Below, piece by piece: positions 17,174 through 24,066 of a DNA stretch of 64,000 bases. This DNA comes from Saccharibacillus endophyticus. Its GTDB lineage: Bacteria > Bacillota > Bacilli > Paenibacillales > Paenibacillaceae. Both the position numbers and the translations under genes were made by a program. The DNA lies in contig NZ_JAAZWE010000002.1 in the NCBI RefSeq assembly GCF_013185185.1, positions 1,057,595 through 1,121,594 of the forward strand, written 5' to 3'. Within the stretch, counting starts at the first letter, position 1. Each line of letters opens with the position of its first letter. Below the pieces are notes generated by a model. The model did not search any database. It saw nothing but the letters and a program-made list of their open reading frames with translations, and had not been told where the DNA came from.

Positions 17174-17304
17174 GTCCGAGGAAAAAGGTGGAAAGGAACA
17201 AGCTGCTCTACCGCTGAGCTATTCCGCCGCGCATGGCGGAAACCGGATTCGAACCGGCGACCTGCCGATTAAAAGTCGAAGTAACCCTTCCTGGCGCCTC
17301 GGAC
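17174..17304 (-). ncRNA. Y RNA-like RNA with a circularly permuted tRNA-Lys module
   Basis: On the minus strand the 131 nt read: stem strand GTCCGAGG, internal loop, stem strand GGAAGGG, anticodon arm (loop CTTTTAA, anticodon TTT), variable bases AGGTC, T-arm GCCGG-TTCGAAT-CCGGT, acceptor 3' strand TTCCGCC, six-base loop ATGCGC, acceptor 5' strand GGCGGAA, D-arm GCTC-AGCGGTA-GAGC, then CCTTTCC, internal loop, CCTCGGAC. The acceptor pairs perfectly over 7 bp, the outer stem over 8 bp and the inner over 7 bp (one G-U). All tRNA parts are present, but the 3' half precedes the 5' half and the ends join the stem between D-arm and anticodon arm. Bacterial Y RNAs (YrlA) carry a tRNA-like module on a Ro-binding stem, and this lies upstream of rsr. 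Promoter and exact ends are not resolved; a 7-bp hairpin (17320-17337) just upstream may belong to it. Confidence 0.85.
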
Positions 17305-17529
17305 AATTTCGGTCACGCTCAAGGCCGTTTGGCCTCGCCGCTCTCGTTTGCCTGGGTTCATCTTCGCATGGCTGGAGGGGCTTCAACAGGGCGAAAGTAT
17401 GGCAAACGCCAAAAAATGCAGGGAAGATCCATTATTTTTGGACAGCGGTAACTTAACTCGATCGGATTGCGTTCAAGAAATAATCATTCGAATTTTGACC
17501 TTGATCTTCAATAAAGGGATGTGTATACC

Positions 17530-17910
17530 ATGTTCAAAAAGAAACGTCTTGTCTGGACAACCGCCATTCTTCTTGCCGTGATCCTGAGCGGAATTTTGGT
17601 TTTTCGTTCGGTGCTGGAGATGAACGAATCCGAACTGTCGACAGCCGAAATCGCGTTCAATCAGGTGGAATTGACGCCTAATGCTCTGAGACTCAGCGGA
17701 ACGCTGATGGCAAGCGCATTGAGCTATCGGGATTGCGAATACGAACAAGACGGCAGCAATCTGTACATCACGCTGCAAGGCGGACTCGTCACGAAAAAGC
17801 ATCCGCATGGAGATTTTGATATCTCGATTCAAAACGACGGTTTCTCTAAAGTGGACCGCGTATATCTCAAGCACGGTGAAGATCATGTTTTGATTTATCC
17901 ACAGCCTTAA
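17530..17910 (+). CDS. Small membrane-anchored or secreted protein of unknown function
   Basis: A 126-aa protein with one N-terminal hydrophobic helix (about residues 8-25) after a basic start, then an extracellular domain predicted beta-rich with one Cys. No family recognised. ATG at 17530 is preceded by AAGGGA at good spacing; the in-frame GTG nine bases earlier is too close to that site. It stands alone between the Y-like RNA and the toxin-antitoxin candidate. Confidence 0.6.
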   Translation: MFKKKRLVWTTAILLAVILSGILVFRSVLEMNESELSTAEIAFNQVELTPNALRLSGTLMASALSYRDCEYEQDGSNLYITLQGGLVTKKHPHGDFDISIQNDGFSKVDRVYLKHGEDHVLIYPQP

Positions 17911-17953
17911 AGGATATTACAATAATTTTTGTATAAATATAGGCATTGTTTTC

Positions 17954-17983
17954 TTGACCATTTTAAGCTCTTTAACGTATAAT
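17954..17983 (+). promoter_or_regulatory. Strong sigma-A promoter of the repeat RNA
   Basis: TTGACC and TATAAT separated by 18 bases. Transcription would begin near 17990, just before the first 53-nt repeat, with no ribosome site or ORF before the repeats, so the product starts as a non-coding RNA. Confidence 0.85.
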
Positions 17984-17994
17984 ATTGAATGTAG

Positions 17995-18137
17995 CAATGG
18001 TGATTAGGCACCATAAAAACTTGATACTCTTACCAGACTTCGGATGCTGGTAGTTGGCAGGCAACATAAAAACCTGATACTCTTCCTGGACTTCGGGTGC
18101 CAGGCGTTGGCAAGCAACATAAAAACCTAATTTGTTT
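17995..18137 (+). ncRNA. Tandem 53-nt hairpin repeats, candidate type III RNA antitoxin
   Basis: Two full 53-nt units and a third partial one, aligned by ATAAAAAC at 18012, 18065 and 18118. Each unit carries ATAAAAACYTGATACTCTT followed by a hairpin: TACCAG-acttcggatg-CTGGTA in unit 1 and CCTGG-acttcgggtg-CCAGG in unit 2. Three of the five shared pairs change on both sides (A-T to C-G, C-G to T-A, A-T to G-C), so the stem is under selection. A promoter lies directly upstream, and a terminator and a nuclease-like gene lie downstream, as in ToxIN, CptIN and TenpIN. The RNA antitoxin role is inferred. Confidence 0.7.
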
Positions 18138-18145
18138 ACACTCTC

Positions 18146-18183
18146 GAAAGGGAAGAAGGGCATTTACCTTCTTCCCTTTCTTT
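18146..18183 (+). terminator. Intrinsic terminator between repeats and toxin-like gene
   Basis: Perfect 14-bp stem GAAAGGGAAGAAGG/CCTTCTTCCCTTTC, seven-base loop, then TTTAT. In type III systems such a terminator lets most transcripts end after the antitoxin repeats while a minority reads into the toxin gene. Confidence 0.85.
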
Positions 18184-18200
18184 ATGATTTTGGAGGCAGT

Positions 18201-18803
18201 ATGGAGAGTAAAAAGACGATTTCATTTTTAAAAACTGCACAACAACACTATGAAAAACTCTTAAACAAAGAGGTCCATTACATATACAAAAAGGGAGGAA
18301 AGTACCACGAATTAATCCTAAAATCCGGAAAATCGAATTTTGCTCACCTTTTCGGAATAAAATATATTGACCCTAAAACAAATCGAGAGTTTAGCCCTTC
18401 CTCCATTTATAGTGCTTTAAGCAAGAATAAGCTAACTCCTGATGGGATAAAGAAAAAACCAGACGGAACTACGGATCAAAAACTAGAAGTCGTTCCTCAT
18501 CTCGATCAGATCTTAACTTGCAACTTGAGAATTGTTGGTAATGGTACCTATTTAAAATTAGAATACGACGCAGCAATACGTACAAATAAAGCTAACTTCT
18601 GCATGGCTCTCGCCCACATCAACGACGGATGTTTTGCTCCAAAGTCGCTTCTCAACTTAAAATCAAGCAAATCAAATTCGATTGGTGCAGGCTTCCCGGT
18701 TCACTGCGTTTACGAAATTCTCAATGATGGAGAAGTATTCAAATATTGTGAACACCAAGATTTTACTCTCTACTTAGAAACTCATACATACTCTTTTCGA
18801 TAA
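18201..18803 (+). CDS. PBECR4-like nuclease domain protein, candidate type III toxin
   Basis: A 200-aa protein, AT-rich compared with all neighbours. The N-terminal half matches what I remember of the PBECR4 pattern (phage-barnase-EndoU-colicin-RelE-like nuclease): FLKTAQQHYEKLLNKEVHY, a KGGKYHELILK strand, then NFAHLFGIKY. The C-terminal half is not recognised; it holds KANFCMALAHIND and FKYCEHQDFTLYLE. Start at 18201 follows TGGAGG by four bases and lies just after the terminator that ends the repeat RNA. It resembles none of the ToxN, CptN or TenpN sequences I know. Toxin role rests on gene context and the predicted nuclease fold; no catalytic residues can be assigned with confidence. Confidence 0.65.
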   Translation: MESKKTISFLKTAQQHYEKLLNKEVHYIYKKGGKYHELILKSGKSNFAHLFGIKYIDPKTNREFSPSSIYSALSKNKLTPDGIKKKPDGTTDQKLEVVPHLDQILTCNLRIVGNGTYLKLEYDAAIRTNKANFCMALAHINDGCFAPKSLLNLKSSKSNSIGAGFPVHCVYEILNDGEVFKYCEHQDFTLYLETHTYSFR

Positions 18804-18840
18804 AAGCCCTCTCACCATACTTTCTGCCTAAGCGCGAATT

Positions 18841-18854
18841 GTATCAGGTGATAC
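18841..18854. promoter_or_regulatory. Palindrome upstream of WYL gene
   Basis: GTATCA-GG-TGATAC, six-base perfect arms, about 90 bases upstream of the WYL gene promoter. Possible operator; the binding protein is unknown. Confidence 0.35.
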
Positions 18855-18930
18855 TTCGTTCGCCATACTTACGCCCTTTCCCCTCTCCTCCCTTTCCGTT
18901 TAAAATATCCGTACACGCAGCACCCGGATT

Positions 18931-18959
18931 TTTACAAACCCGCTCCCGCTGTCTACAAT
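18931..18959 (+). promoter_or_regulatory. Promoter of the WYL gene pair
   Basis: TTTACA and TACAAT with 17-base spacing, 30 bases before the first WYL start codon. Confidence 0.7.
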
Positions 18960-18989
18960 GGAGAGTGACGAGAAAGCGAGGAAAGACCC

Positions 18990-20276
18990 ATGGCCAAAGA
19001 AAGTTTCGACAAAGAGATCCAGTTCCTTCGCCTGCTTGCCCTGACCGGAGGCGGTTACGATCGGCAGCAGTTCGCGGGACGTCTCGGCATCTCGGTACAT
19101 ACCTTCGACAAAACGGTCCGCAAACTGCGCGAAATCAGCGGGGACGCGGATTTTGCCGACCTGTTCCGCTACGGTTACGCCGATTCGGCCGAGCCGGTGC
19201 TGCTGTTCCTGTACCGCGCCAAGTCGATGAAAGAATCGGAAAGCCGCCGCCTGCCGCTCATCCTGACCGCGCTCAAAGGCACGCCGCAGACTGCCGCCGA
19301 GCTGCTCGACGCCTGCTGCGAACGCCTCCCTCTGGATGCCGCCATGCCGGACGAGAAAACGATCCGTTCCGACCTGCGCTATCTGGAAGAGATCGGCGTG
19401 GTTCGTCGCGAAACGGGCGGCCGGCCGTACCGCTACGTGCTGAACAACGACCTGACCGACTGCCTGTCGCAAAAAGAACTGATCGATCTCTACGAGTTCG
19501 TCGATGTCATGGCCAACACGCAGATTCCGTCCGTTCAAGGCTATCTGCTGCGCGAAAATCTCAAAAAAGCGCTGAAATCCGCCGTACCCGAGGAAGAATG
19601 GGACGATGGTTTATTAGAGCCGTTTTCCTACAAATATCACTACGATGCGCGCATTCTGGACGAAGCCCATCTGTATACCCTGCTGCGCATGATCCATCTG
19701 CGCAAGCGCATCTCGTTCCAATACTTTTCGCCGAAAAATCGCAAAAGCTACTCGGCCAAAGAAACCAATCCCCTGTTCGGCCGCGAAACGGAGGTCCGTC
19801 GCGAAAACACGCTGCCGCTTAAGGTCGTCTACGATCATCAATACGGCAGATGGTATCTGATCGGCGCCGCCGCAAAAGGCCGTTTCGTCAAGTTCCGCAT
19901 GGAGGGCATGATCGACATCGCGGAAGAGCAGGAAGCGCCGGACGAGTATTTCGCGCTCAAAAAGAAGCAGCTCGACGAACAAATGCGCCACAGTTGGCTG
20001 ATCGATACCGGCGAGACCGTCACGGTACGCGCCAAGTTCTACCGTCCTCGCGGACAAGCCGACTTCATCGCGGAACGCGTGCGGCTGCAGGGCCAATGGG
20101 GAGAGATCGTGGAGGAGAACGAAGACTTCTTCATCTACGAGATCCAAGTCAACGGCGTGACGGAAATCCGGCCGTGGCTGCGGGGGTTCGGGTCGAGCTG
20201 CGAAGTGCTGGCGCCCGCGGATTTGAGACAGTCGTTCATCGACGAATGGAAGGAGATCGGAGACTATTATGAATAA
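18990..20276 (+). CDS. WYL-domain transcriptional regulator with HTH
   Basis: A 428-aa regulator. The N-terminal 170 residues contain helix-turn-helix segments (GGYDRQQFAGRLGISVHTFD and DEKTIRSDLRYLEEIGVVRR). The WYL domain lies at about 235-310 (RRENTLPLKVVYDHQYGRWY, GRFVKFRMEGMIDI) and a WCX-like C-terminal domain follows (ETVTVRAKFY ... GVTEIRPWLRGFG). WYL domains bind nucleic acid or nucleotide ligands and often control defence or DNA damage genes. AGGAAAG precedes ATG. It overlaps the next WYL gene by eight bases. The targets cannot be read from the sequence. Confidence 0.85.
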   Translation: MAKESFDKEIQFLRLLALTGGGYDRQQFAGRLGISVHTFDKTVRKLREISGDADFADLFRYGYADSAEPVLLFLYRAKSMKESESRRLPLILTALKGTPQTAAELLDACCERLPLDAAMPDEKTIRSDLRYLEEIGVVRRETGGRPYRYVLNNDLTDCLSQKELIDLYEFVDVMANTQIPSVQGYLLRENLKKALKSAVPEEEWDDGLLEPFSYKYHYDARILDEAHLYTLLRMIHLRKRISFQYFSPKNRKSYSAKETNPLFGRETEVRRENTLPLKVVYDHQYGRWYLIGAAAKGRFVKFRMEGMIDIAEEQEAPDEYFALKKKQLDEQMRHSWLIDTGETVTVRAKFYRPRGQADFIAERVRLQGQWGEIVEENEDFFIYEIQVNGVTEIRPWLRGFGSSCEVLAPADLRQSFIDEWKEIGDYYE

Positions 20277-21198
20277 TCCTTTTGAAAAAATATTCAACTA
20301 CCAGCTCTCCTCGCGGCTTGAAGAAACGGGCGTCTACACGCTCACGTCGCAAGAACGCTCCTGGCTGAAGTCGATGCTGGAGCATCCGGCGGCGCGCGAA
20401 GCTCTGGAGCCGCGCACGATCGCCAAGCTGCAAGAGTGCGTGCTGGACGACGAAATCTCGAACCTGCTGGACGGACTGGAGCAAAAAGCGGGCAGCCTTG
20501 AAACCCAAATCGTCCATCCGCTACTGTCGCCGATCCGCCGCATCCTGCGCAACCGTCAGGGAATGACCATCCAATGCCGCACCAAAAAAGGCAAACTCAA
20601 CGAGCCGCAGCCAGGGATTCCGTACAAGCTGGAGTATTCGATGGTCAAACGCGAATGGTATCTGCACTGGTACAATTCGTCGACGCGCTCGATCCTGCAT
20701 ACGCGGCTGTGCCATATCGTGTCGGTCGAGCAGTCGCGCGTATCCCGTACCTCTTATGAAGAGCAAACGGTTCGCGCGCAGAAGCTGTTCGAAGCGCCGC
20801 GGCACGAAGCCGTCGTCGAGGTAATCCGGACGTTCAACGCCGAACTGACGCGGATTCTGCATGCTTTTTCCTGCTTCGATAAAAGGGTCGAGTTCGACGA
20901 GGAAGAACGGACCTACCGGATTCATCTGACGTTTACCGATAGCGAGGGCCAATTCGTGCTGACCAAGCTGCGTTTTCTGGGCAAGCGGGTCCGCGTTGTA
21001 GAAGGGAATTACCTGAAATACCGGATGCGGGAAACGGCGAGGAAGGCGTTGGCTTTGTACGGTGCGGACGCGATCGAAACTTCGGACAGCGATCAAAGCA
21101 AAGCAGCCGAAGGCTCGGCGGAGGTGCAAAAGGCGGATCAATCTTCAAGCTCGAAACTCCCTTCCGCAATCATCGTCCGGACGAAAATTCCGGGCTAA
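20269..21198 (+). CDS. Second WYL-domain protein, without HTH
   Basis: A 309-aa partner of the upstream WYL regulator. It lacks an evident DNA-binding helix-turn-helix. The WYL-like section is at about 115-165 (YKLEYSMVKREWYLHWYNSS, RLCHIVSVEQS), with a WCX-like domain at 190-265 and a low-complexity Ser/Lys tail. Translational coupling (eight-base overlap) suggests the two form a hetero-oligomer. Such tandem WYL pairs are common in Paenibacillaceae, but their function is unknown. Confidence 0.75.
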   Translation: MNNPFEKIFNYQLSSRLEETGVYTLTSQERSWLKSMLEHPAAREALEPRTIAKLQECVLDDEISNLLDGLEQKAGSLETQIVHPLLSPIRRILRNRQGMTIQCRTKKGKLNEPQPGIPYKLEYSMVKREWYLHWYNSSTRSILHTRLCHIVSVEQSRVSRTSYEEQTVRAQKLFEAPRHEAVVEVIRTFNAELTRILHAFSCFDKRVEFDEEERTYRIHLTFTDSEGQFVLTKLRFLGKRVRVVEGNYLKYRMRETARKALALYGADAIETSDSDQSKAAEGSAEVQKADQSSSSKLPSAIIVRTKIPG

Positions 21199-21264
21199 TC
21201 GTCGAACAAGACAGGAAGTCCATGCGTTCATATGTTGTAAGTCCATCATGAAAGGAGCTTGCGG

Positions 21265-21846
21265 ATGAACGTTTCTCGGATCAAAAAACCGTTTCTTGTC
21301 GCTATCGCATCGGCGCTTCTTTTGACCGTGCTGCCGCACGGCAGCGCTCACGCCGAACCTTCGCTGCGAACGCGCGCCGAAATCGCCTACTTCACGGACA
21401 TTGACGGAATTTGGCTGCATCGGCTGGGCGGTGATTTCACGCCGGAAGCAGCGCAAACGGGCACGTTTTACGACAGTCGCTATATCCCGGTCAAAGACCT
21501 GTTCGGCGGCCAAGTCGAAGCGATCCGTTGGAACTCGGCAGCCAAGACCGTCTCCATCGCAAACGAAGGACGGACGGCGATTCTGAACTTTTCCGGCAAA
21601 AAGATTGCGGCAAAAGAAAACGAAATCGTGCTGCCCGCCACTTGGTCAAAAATGGAGGACGGCAAAGCGCTGATCGATCTCTATACGCTGACCTATGTGC
21701 TGGATCGTTACGGCGACGCGTTCGACGACGCGGAGCGCGCGGACTGGGGCGAGAAGCTGGATTTCTTGGGCATTCAATACGCGGAGACCCTCCCGGTGAT
21801 CCGCAGCTCGGACGTGCAGATTTACGTGACGTTCGAAGATAAGTGA
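21265..21846 (+). CDS. Secreted protein with copper-amine-oxidase-N-like (stalk) segment
   Basis: A 193-aa exported protein with a signal peptide ending near HGSAHAEP (about residue 30). The middle part contains TFYDSRYIPVKDLFGGQVEAIRWN followed by an isoleucine/valine strand, the pattern of stalk domains common in Paenibacillus surface proteins. No catalytic domain seen. The start at 21265 has AAAGGAG at seven bases; the upstream in-frame TTG does not. A strong bidirectional terminator follows. Confidence 0.65.
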   Translation: MNVSRIKKPFLVAIASALLLTVLPHGSAHAEPSLRTRAEIAYFTDIDGIWLHRLGGDFTPEAAQTGTFYDSRYIPVKDLFGGQVEAIRWNSAAKTVSIANEGRTAILNFSGKKIAAKENEIVLPATWSKMEDGKALIDLYTLTYVLDRYGDAFDDAERADWGEKLDFLGIQYAETLPVIRSSDVQIYVTFEDK

Positions 21847-21867
21847 TCCGTAAATCAGCGGATACGC

Positions 21868-21910
21868 AAAAAAGGACGCCTGCGCGGATTTCGCGCAAGG
21901 CGTCCTTTTC
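21868..21910. terminator. Bidirectional intrinsic terminator
   Basis: AAAAGGACGCC ... GGCGTCCTTTT with inner TGCGCG/CGCGCA pairing and a five-base loop. It serves the converging stalk-domain and DUF3891 genes. Confidence 0.9.
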
Positions 21911-21928
21911 AAATTCTCACGTTAAAGA

Positions 21929-22720
21929 TCAAACGAACTTAATCTCCCGCTCCGTCCATTCCGTCTCTTCATACGCTTGCGCGATTCCGACCTCTTTGAT
22001 CCGGTCTTTCGGCACATGCTTCTCGCGCAGCGTCGCGGAGAATTCGCCGTCGAACGGGGAAGGATCGGCTTTAACCGTCTTGTCGTCGACCCAACTCAGC
22101 TGTACGAGTCCGCCGCCTCCGAACGGTTCCGAACCCGGCACGCCGTCTTGGAACCACTCGTGCTCTTCTTCTTTGGGGATGCCCGGCGCGTTCAAGCAGA
22201 CATACAGCGACAACCCGTCGCAAGTCTGCAAAATCTGGCGATGGAGCAATAACGTCTCCTGCTGCACGCCCGTATACTTTTGACTGATCCGCTGTTGGCG
22301 CTCTTCCTCGTTATGCACGAACGCCACGCAATCTTCGCGCTCCGACGTCTGCAAATCTTCGAACACGCTGTAATACAGACTGCTCAGCAGCGCGGCGTAC
22401 GGGTGCATTTCTTCCAGCTCGTCGATCCCGATCCGGTAAAAGGTGACTTTCGGCAGCAGCGGATACTCGTTGAACGAATACGGCGCATGCAGATGGTCGT
22501 CCCATACGGGCGTATCGTCGGGACGAATCCAACCGCGGTCATGTTCCGTCACGCCCAGCACGATCGCTTCCTTCGTAACCGCAGGCATGCCCGGCGATTC
22601 CTCGACTCTCTCCATCATATAAAAACGATCCTGAAACCGAGCCGCGGCTTCTCCCGAAAACGCGGCGTGGTCATGCTGTTGGACAAGTACGAACGAATCT
22701 TTCGTTTCGCGTATAATCAT
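21929..22720 (-). CDS. DUF3891-family protein
   Basis: A 263-aa cytosolic protein matching the DUF3891 pattern: MIIRE at the start, VQQHDHAAFSGEAA (17-31), GVTEHDRGW, then YYSVFEDL and FVHNEEERQQ. The conserved His/Asp residues suggest a metal-binding helical hydrolase-like fold, but no activity is known to me. GGGGGA lies seven bases before the ATG at 22720; the longer frame has no ribosome site. Convergent with the upstream secreted protein. Confidence 0.75.
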   Translation of the reverse strand: MIIRETKDSFVLVQQHDHAAFSGEAAARFQDRFYMMERVEESPGMPAVTKEAIVLGVTEHDRGWIRPDDTPVWDDHLHAPYSFNEYPLLPKVTFYRIGIDELEEMHPYAALLSSLYYSVFEDLQTSEREDCVAFVHNEEERQQRISQKYTGVQQETLLLHRQILQTCDGLSLYVCLNAPGIPKEEEHEWFQDGVPGSEPFGGGGLVQLSWVDDKTVKADPSPFDGEFSATLREKHVPKDRIKEVGIAQAYEETEWTEREIKFV

Positions 22721-22891
22721 CGACAAATCCCCCATTCTTATCGGTGCGGCGGGTGAAAACCTACTGATCTTATGCCGCATTGCTTTTTCTGTGGCTATAA
22801 TCCCTATTACCCGAATTGCAAGTTGACCGTAACGAATAGCTTAGCCCGAGCGTTTATAAACTGCAATGATTATTAGGAAAGGAGAGCTGAT

Positions 22892-23620
22892 ATGAACCTG
22901 GAATCTACCGCCCGCACGTCTCCCAAAGCCGCACCGTGGATTGGCGATCCCAAGCGTTTCCGCAAAGCCATGATCCTAACCGGCATACTCACGTTTCTCT
23001 CGATCCGATATCCCGGCGTCAGACCGTTGTACGAGGAGGCGCTGCTCCTGATCCGTTTGCCGCTGACGATTCCGATCGCGGGAAACGGAAGTATTATGTA
23101 CGCCAACTTGATCTTTATCGGATTCGCATTTTGGGCTTTGTACCTGATCTGGGATTCGCTCAACCGCCATCGAATTATTTTTTGCCTGGCCCTACTATGG
23201 CTGCTGCCCATGCTAGGAAAATCAGCATTACTCGGCTATCAGGCTACTATTCCGCCGGGCGTGTATGCCGTTGCCGTCGATCAGGAGCAAACGGCTTGTA
23301 ACATTGATCTTGAAAAAGGCGTAGCGACGGGCGGCTGCTCGTTCGTGGTCACGAATCGGGGCAGTCAACCGATCGATCTGAAATCGACGATTTCAATCGA
23401 TATCGAATTGCATTCCCGAGGCACCTATACACTCGACATCCCGCTCCAAGACACGCACATCGATACGCGCAGCATCGAAGTCATCGGAGCTCATTTTACC
23501 GAGCCAATCCCCGAACTGGCCGATATCACAAGCAATATGAGTTGGAATAACGCACTGGAGACCGGCACGCTGAAGTTAACCATGAACGACGGCAAACGCG
23601 AACGCGTATGGGGCAACTAA
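22892..23620 (+). CDS. Membrane protein of unknown function
   Basis: A 242-aa protein with about three to four hydrophobic helices in the first 130 residues (for example NLIFIGFAFWALYLIW and IIFCLALLWLLPMLG) and a C-terminal beta-rich domain, likely outside, with two cysteines (TACNIDL ... GGCSFVV) that could form a disulfide. No family recognised. AAAGGAGAG precedes the ATG. The 3' side has a short hairpin ACGGG/CCCGT. Confidence 0.6.
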   Translation: MNLESTARTSPKAAPWIGDPKRFRKAMILTGILTFLSIRYPGVRPLYEEALLLIRLPLTIPIAGNGSIMYANLIFIGFAFWALYLIWDSLNRHRIIFCLALLWLLPMLGKSALLGYQATIPPGVYAVAVDQEQTACNIDLEKGVATGGCSFVVTNRGSQPIDLKSTISIDIELHSRGTYTLDIPLQDTHIDTRSIEVIGAHFTEPIPELADITSNMSWNNALETGTLKLTMNDGKRERVWGN

Positions 23621-23625
23621 AAGAC

Positions 23626-23695
23626 GGGATCAACCCGTCTTGATCTATACTGTTTTGATTTATACAGTCCCGATCTACTCGATTTTGATCTATGC
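23626..23695. repeat. Imperfect tandem GATCTA repeats after a short hairpin
   Basis: Four degenerate units of about 18 bases, each with GATCTA or GATTTA (for example TTGATCTATACTGT, TTGATTTATACAGT), follow a GACGGG/CCCGTC hairpin. Minor sequence feature with no clear role. Confidence 0.4.
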
Positions 23696-23733
23696 CCTTT
23701 TCCCCTCTTCCCTCTTTAAATCGTGTCGAAAAA

Positions 23734-23937
23734 CCCCAACGTAGCCGGAAGCGAGAAGACGGAGAGAGAAATTCAGTGAAATACAGGTTTTCGAAGAAAA
23801 CCTGCGGTAACATTCAGCACCATGTTGGCGCCTTTGAACTTGGAAACCTTCAACTAAAAATTCCAATCGGCTTTTCCAAGTGAGACAGCGCCTTGAACGA
23901 ATTTCTCTCGGAGTCTTCTCGCTTCCCCCACCTACGC
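23734..23937 (+). repeat. MITE-like repeat, family A copy 2
   Basis: About 204 bases, opposite orientation to the copy at 6692-6887. Ends are CCCCAACGTAGCCGGAAGCG and CGCTTCCCCCACCTACGCA around shared GAGAAGACGGAGAGAAATTC. The interior has its own hairpin (CAGGTTTTCGAAGAAAACCTG) and the shared CGCCTTTGAACTTGGAAA ... CCAAGTGAGACAG arms. Confidence 0.75.
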
Positions 23938-23989
23938 ATTTTTCCCGAAAACGATTTCTGAACATTTCATGTCATTTGTGCACACTCTG

Positions 23990-24018
23990 TTGTAAACCGC
24001 TTACATTCTTATTATACT
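23990..24018 (+). promoter_or_regulatory. Promoter and overlapping operator of cellobiose phosphorylase gene
   Basis: TTGTAA and TATACT with 17-base spacing. The -35 is overlapped by TGTAAACCGCTTACA (23991-24005), a palindrome with TGTAA/TTACA arms around CCGC. This is the shape of a LacI-family operator, and nearly a catabolite-response element. A sugar-dependent repressor or CcpA is expected. Confidence 0.65.
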
Positions 24019-24066
24019 CGAGTTGTTCTTGACCAATCGAGGGTTTATTTGAGAGGAGTTCACACG

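Noticed and set aside
17164..17174. TAGGGCATGTCC at the end of the Y-like RNA as a TAGGG-family end
   Set aside because: Only about ten bases match the family ends and no partner end was found.
17174..17304. Ordinary tRNA-Lys gene
   Set aside because: The D-arm and T-arm are in the wrong order for a linear tRNA on either strand; only a permuted reading folds.
17172..17456. Small plus-strand ORFs over the Y-like RNA
   Set aside because: They lie antisense to the structured RNA and have no ribosome site or family match.
18007..18130. CRISPR array
   Set aside because: Units are contiguous 53-nt repeats without unique spacers, only two and a half copies, and no cas genes.
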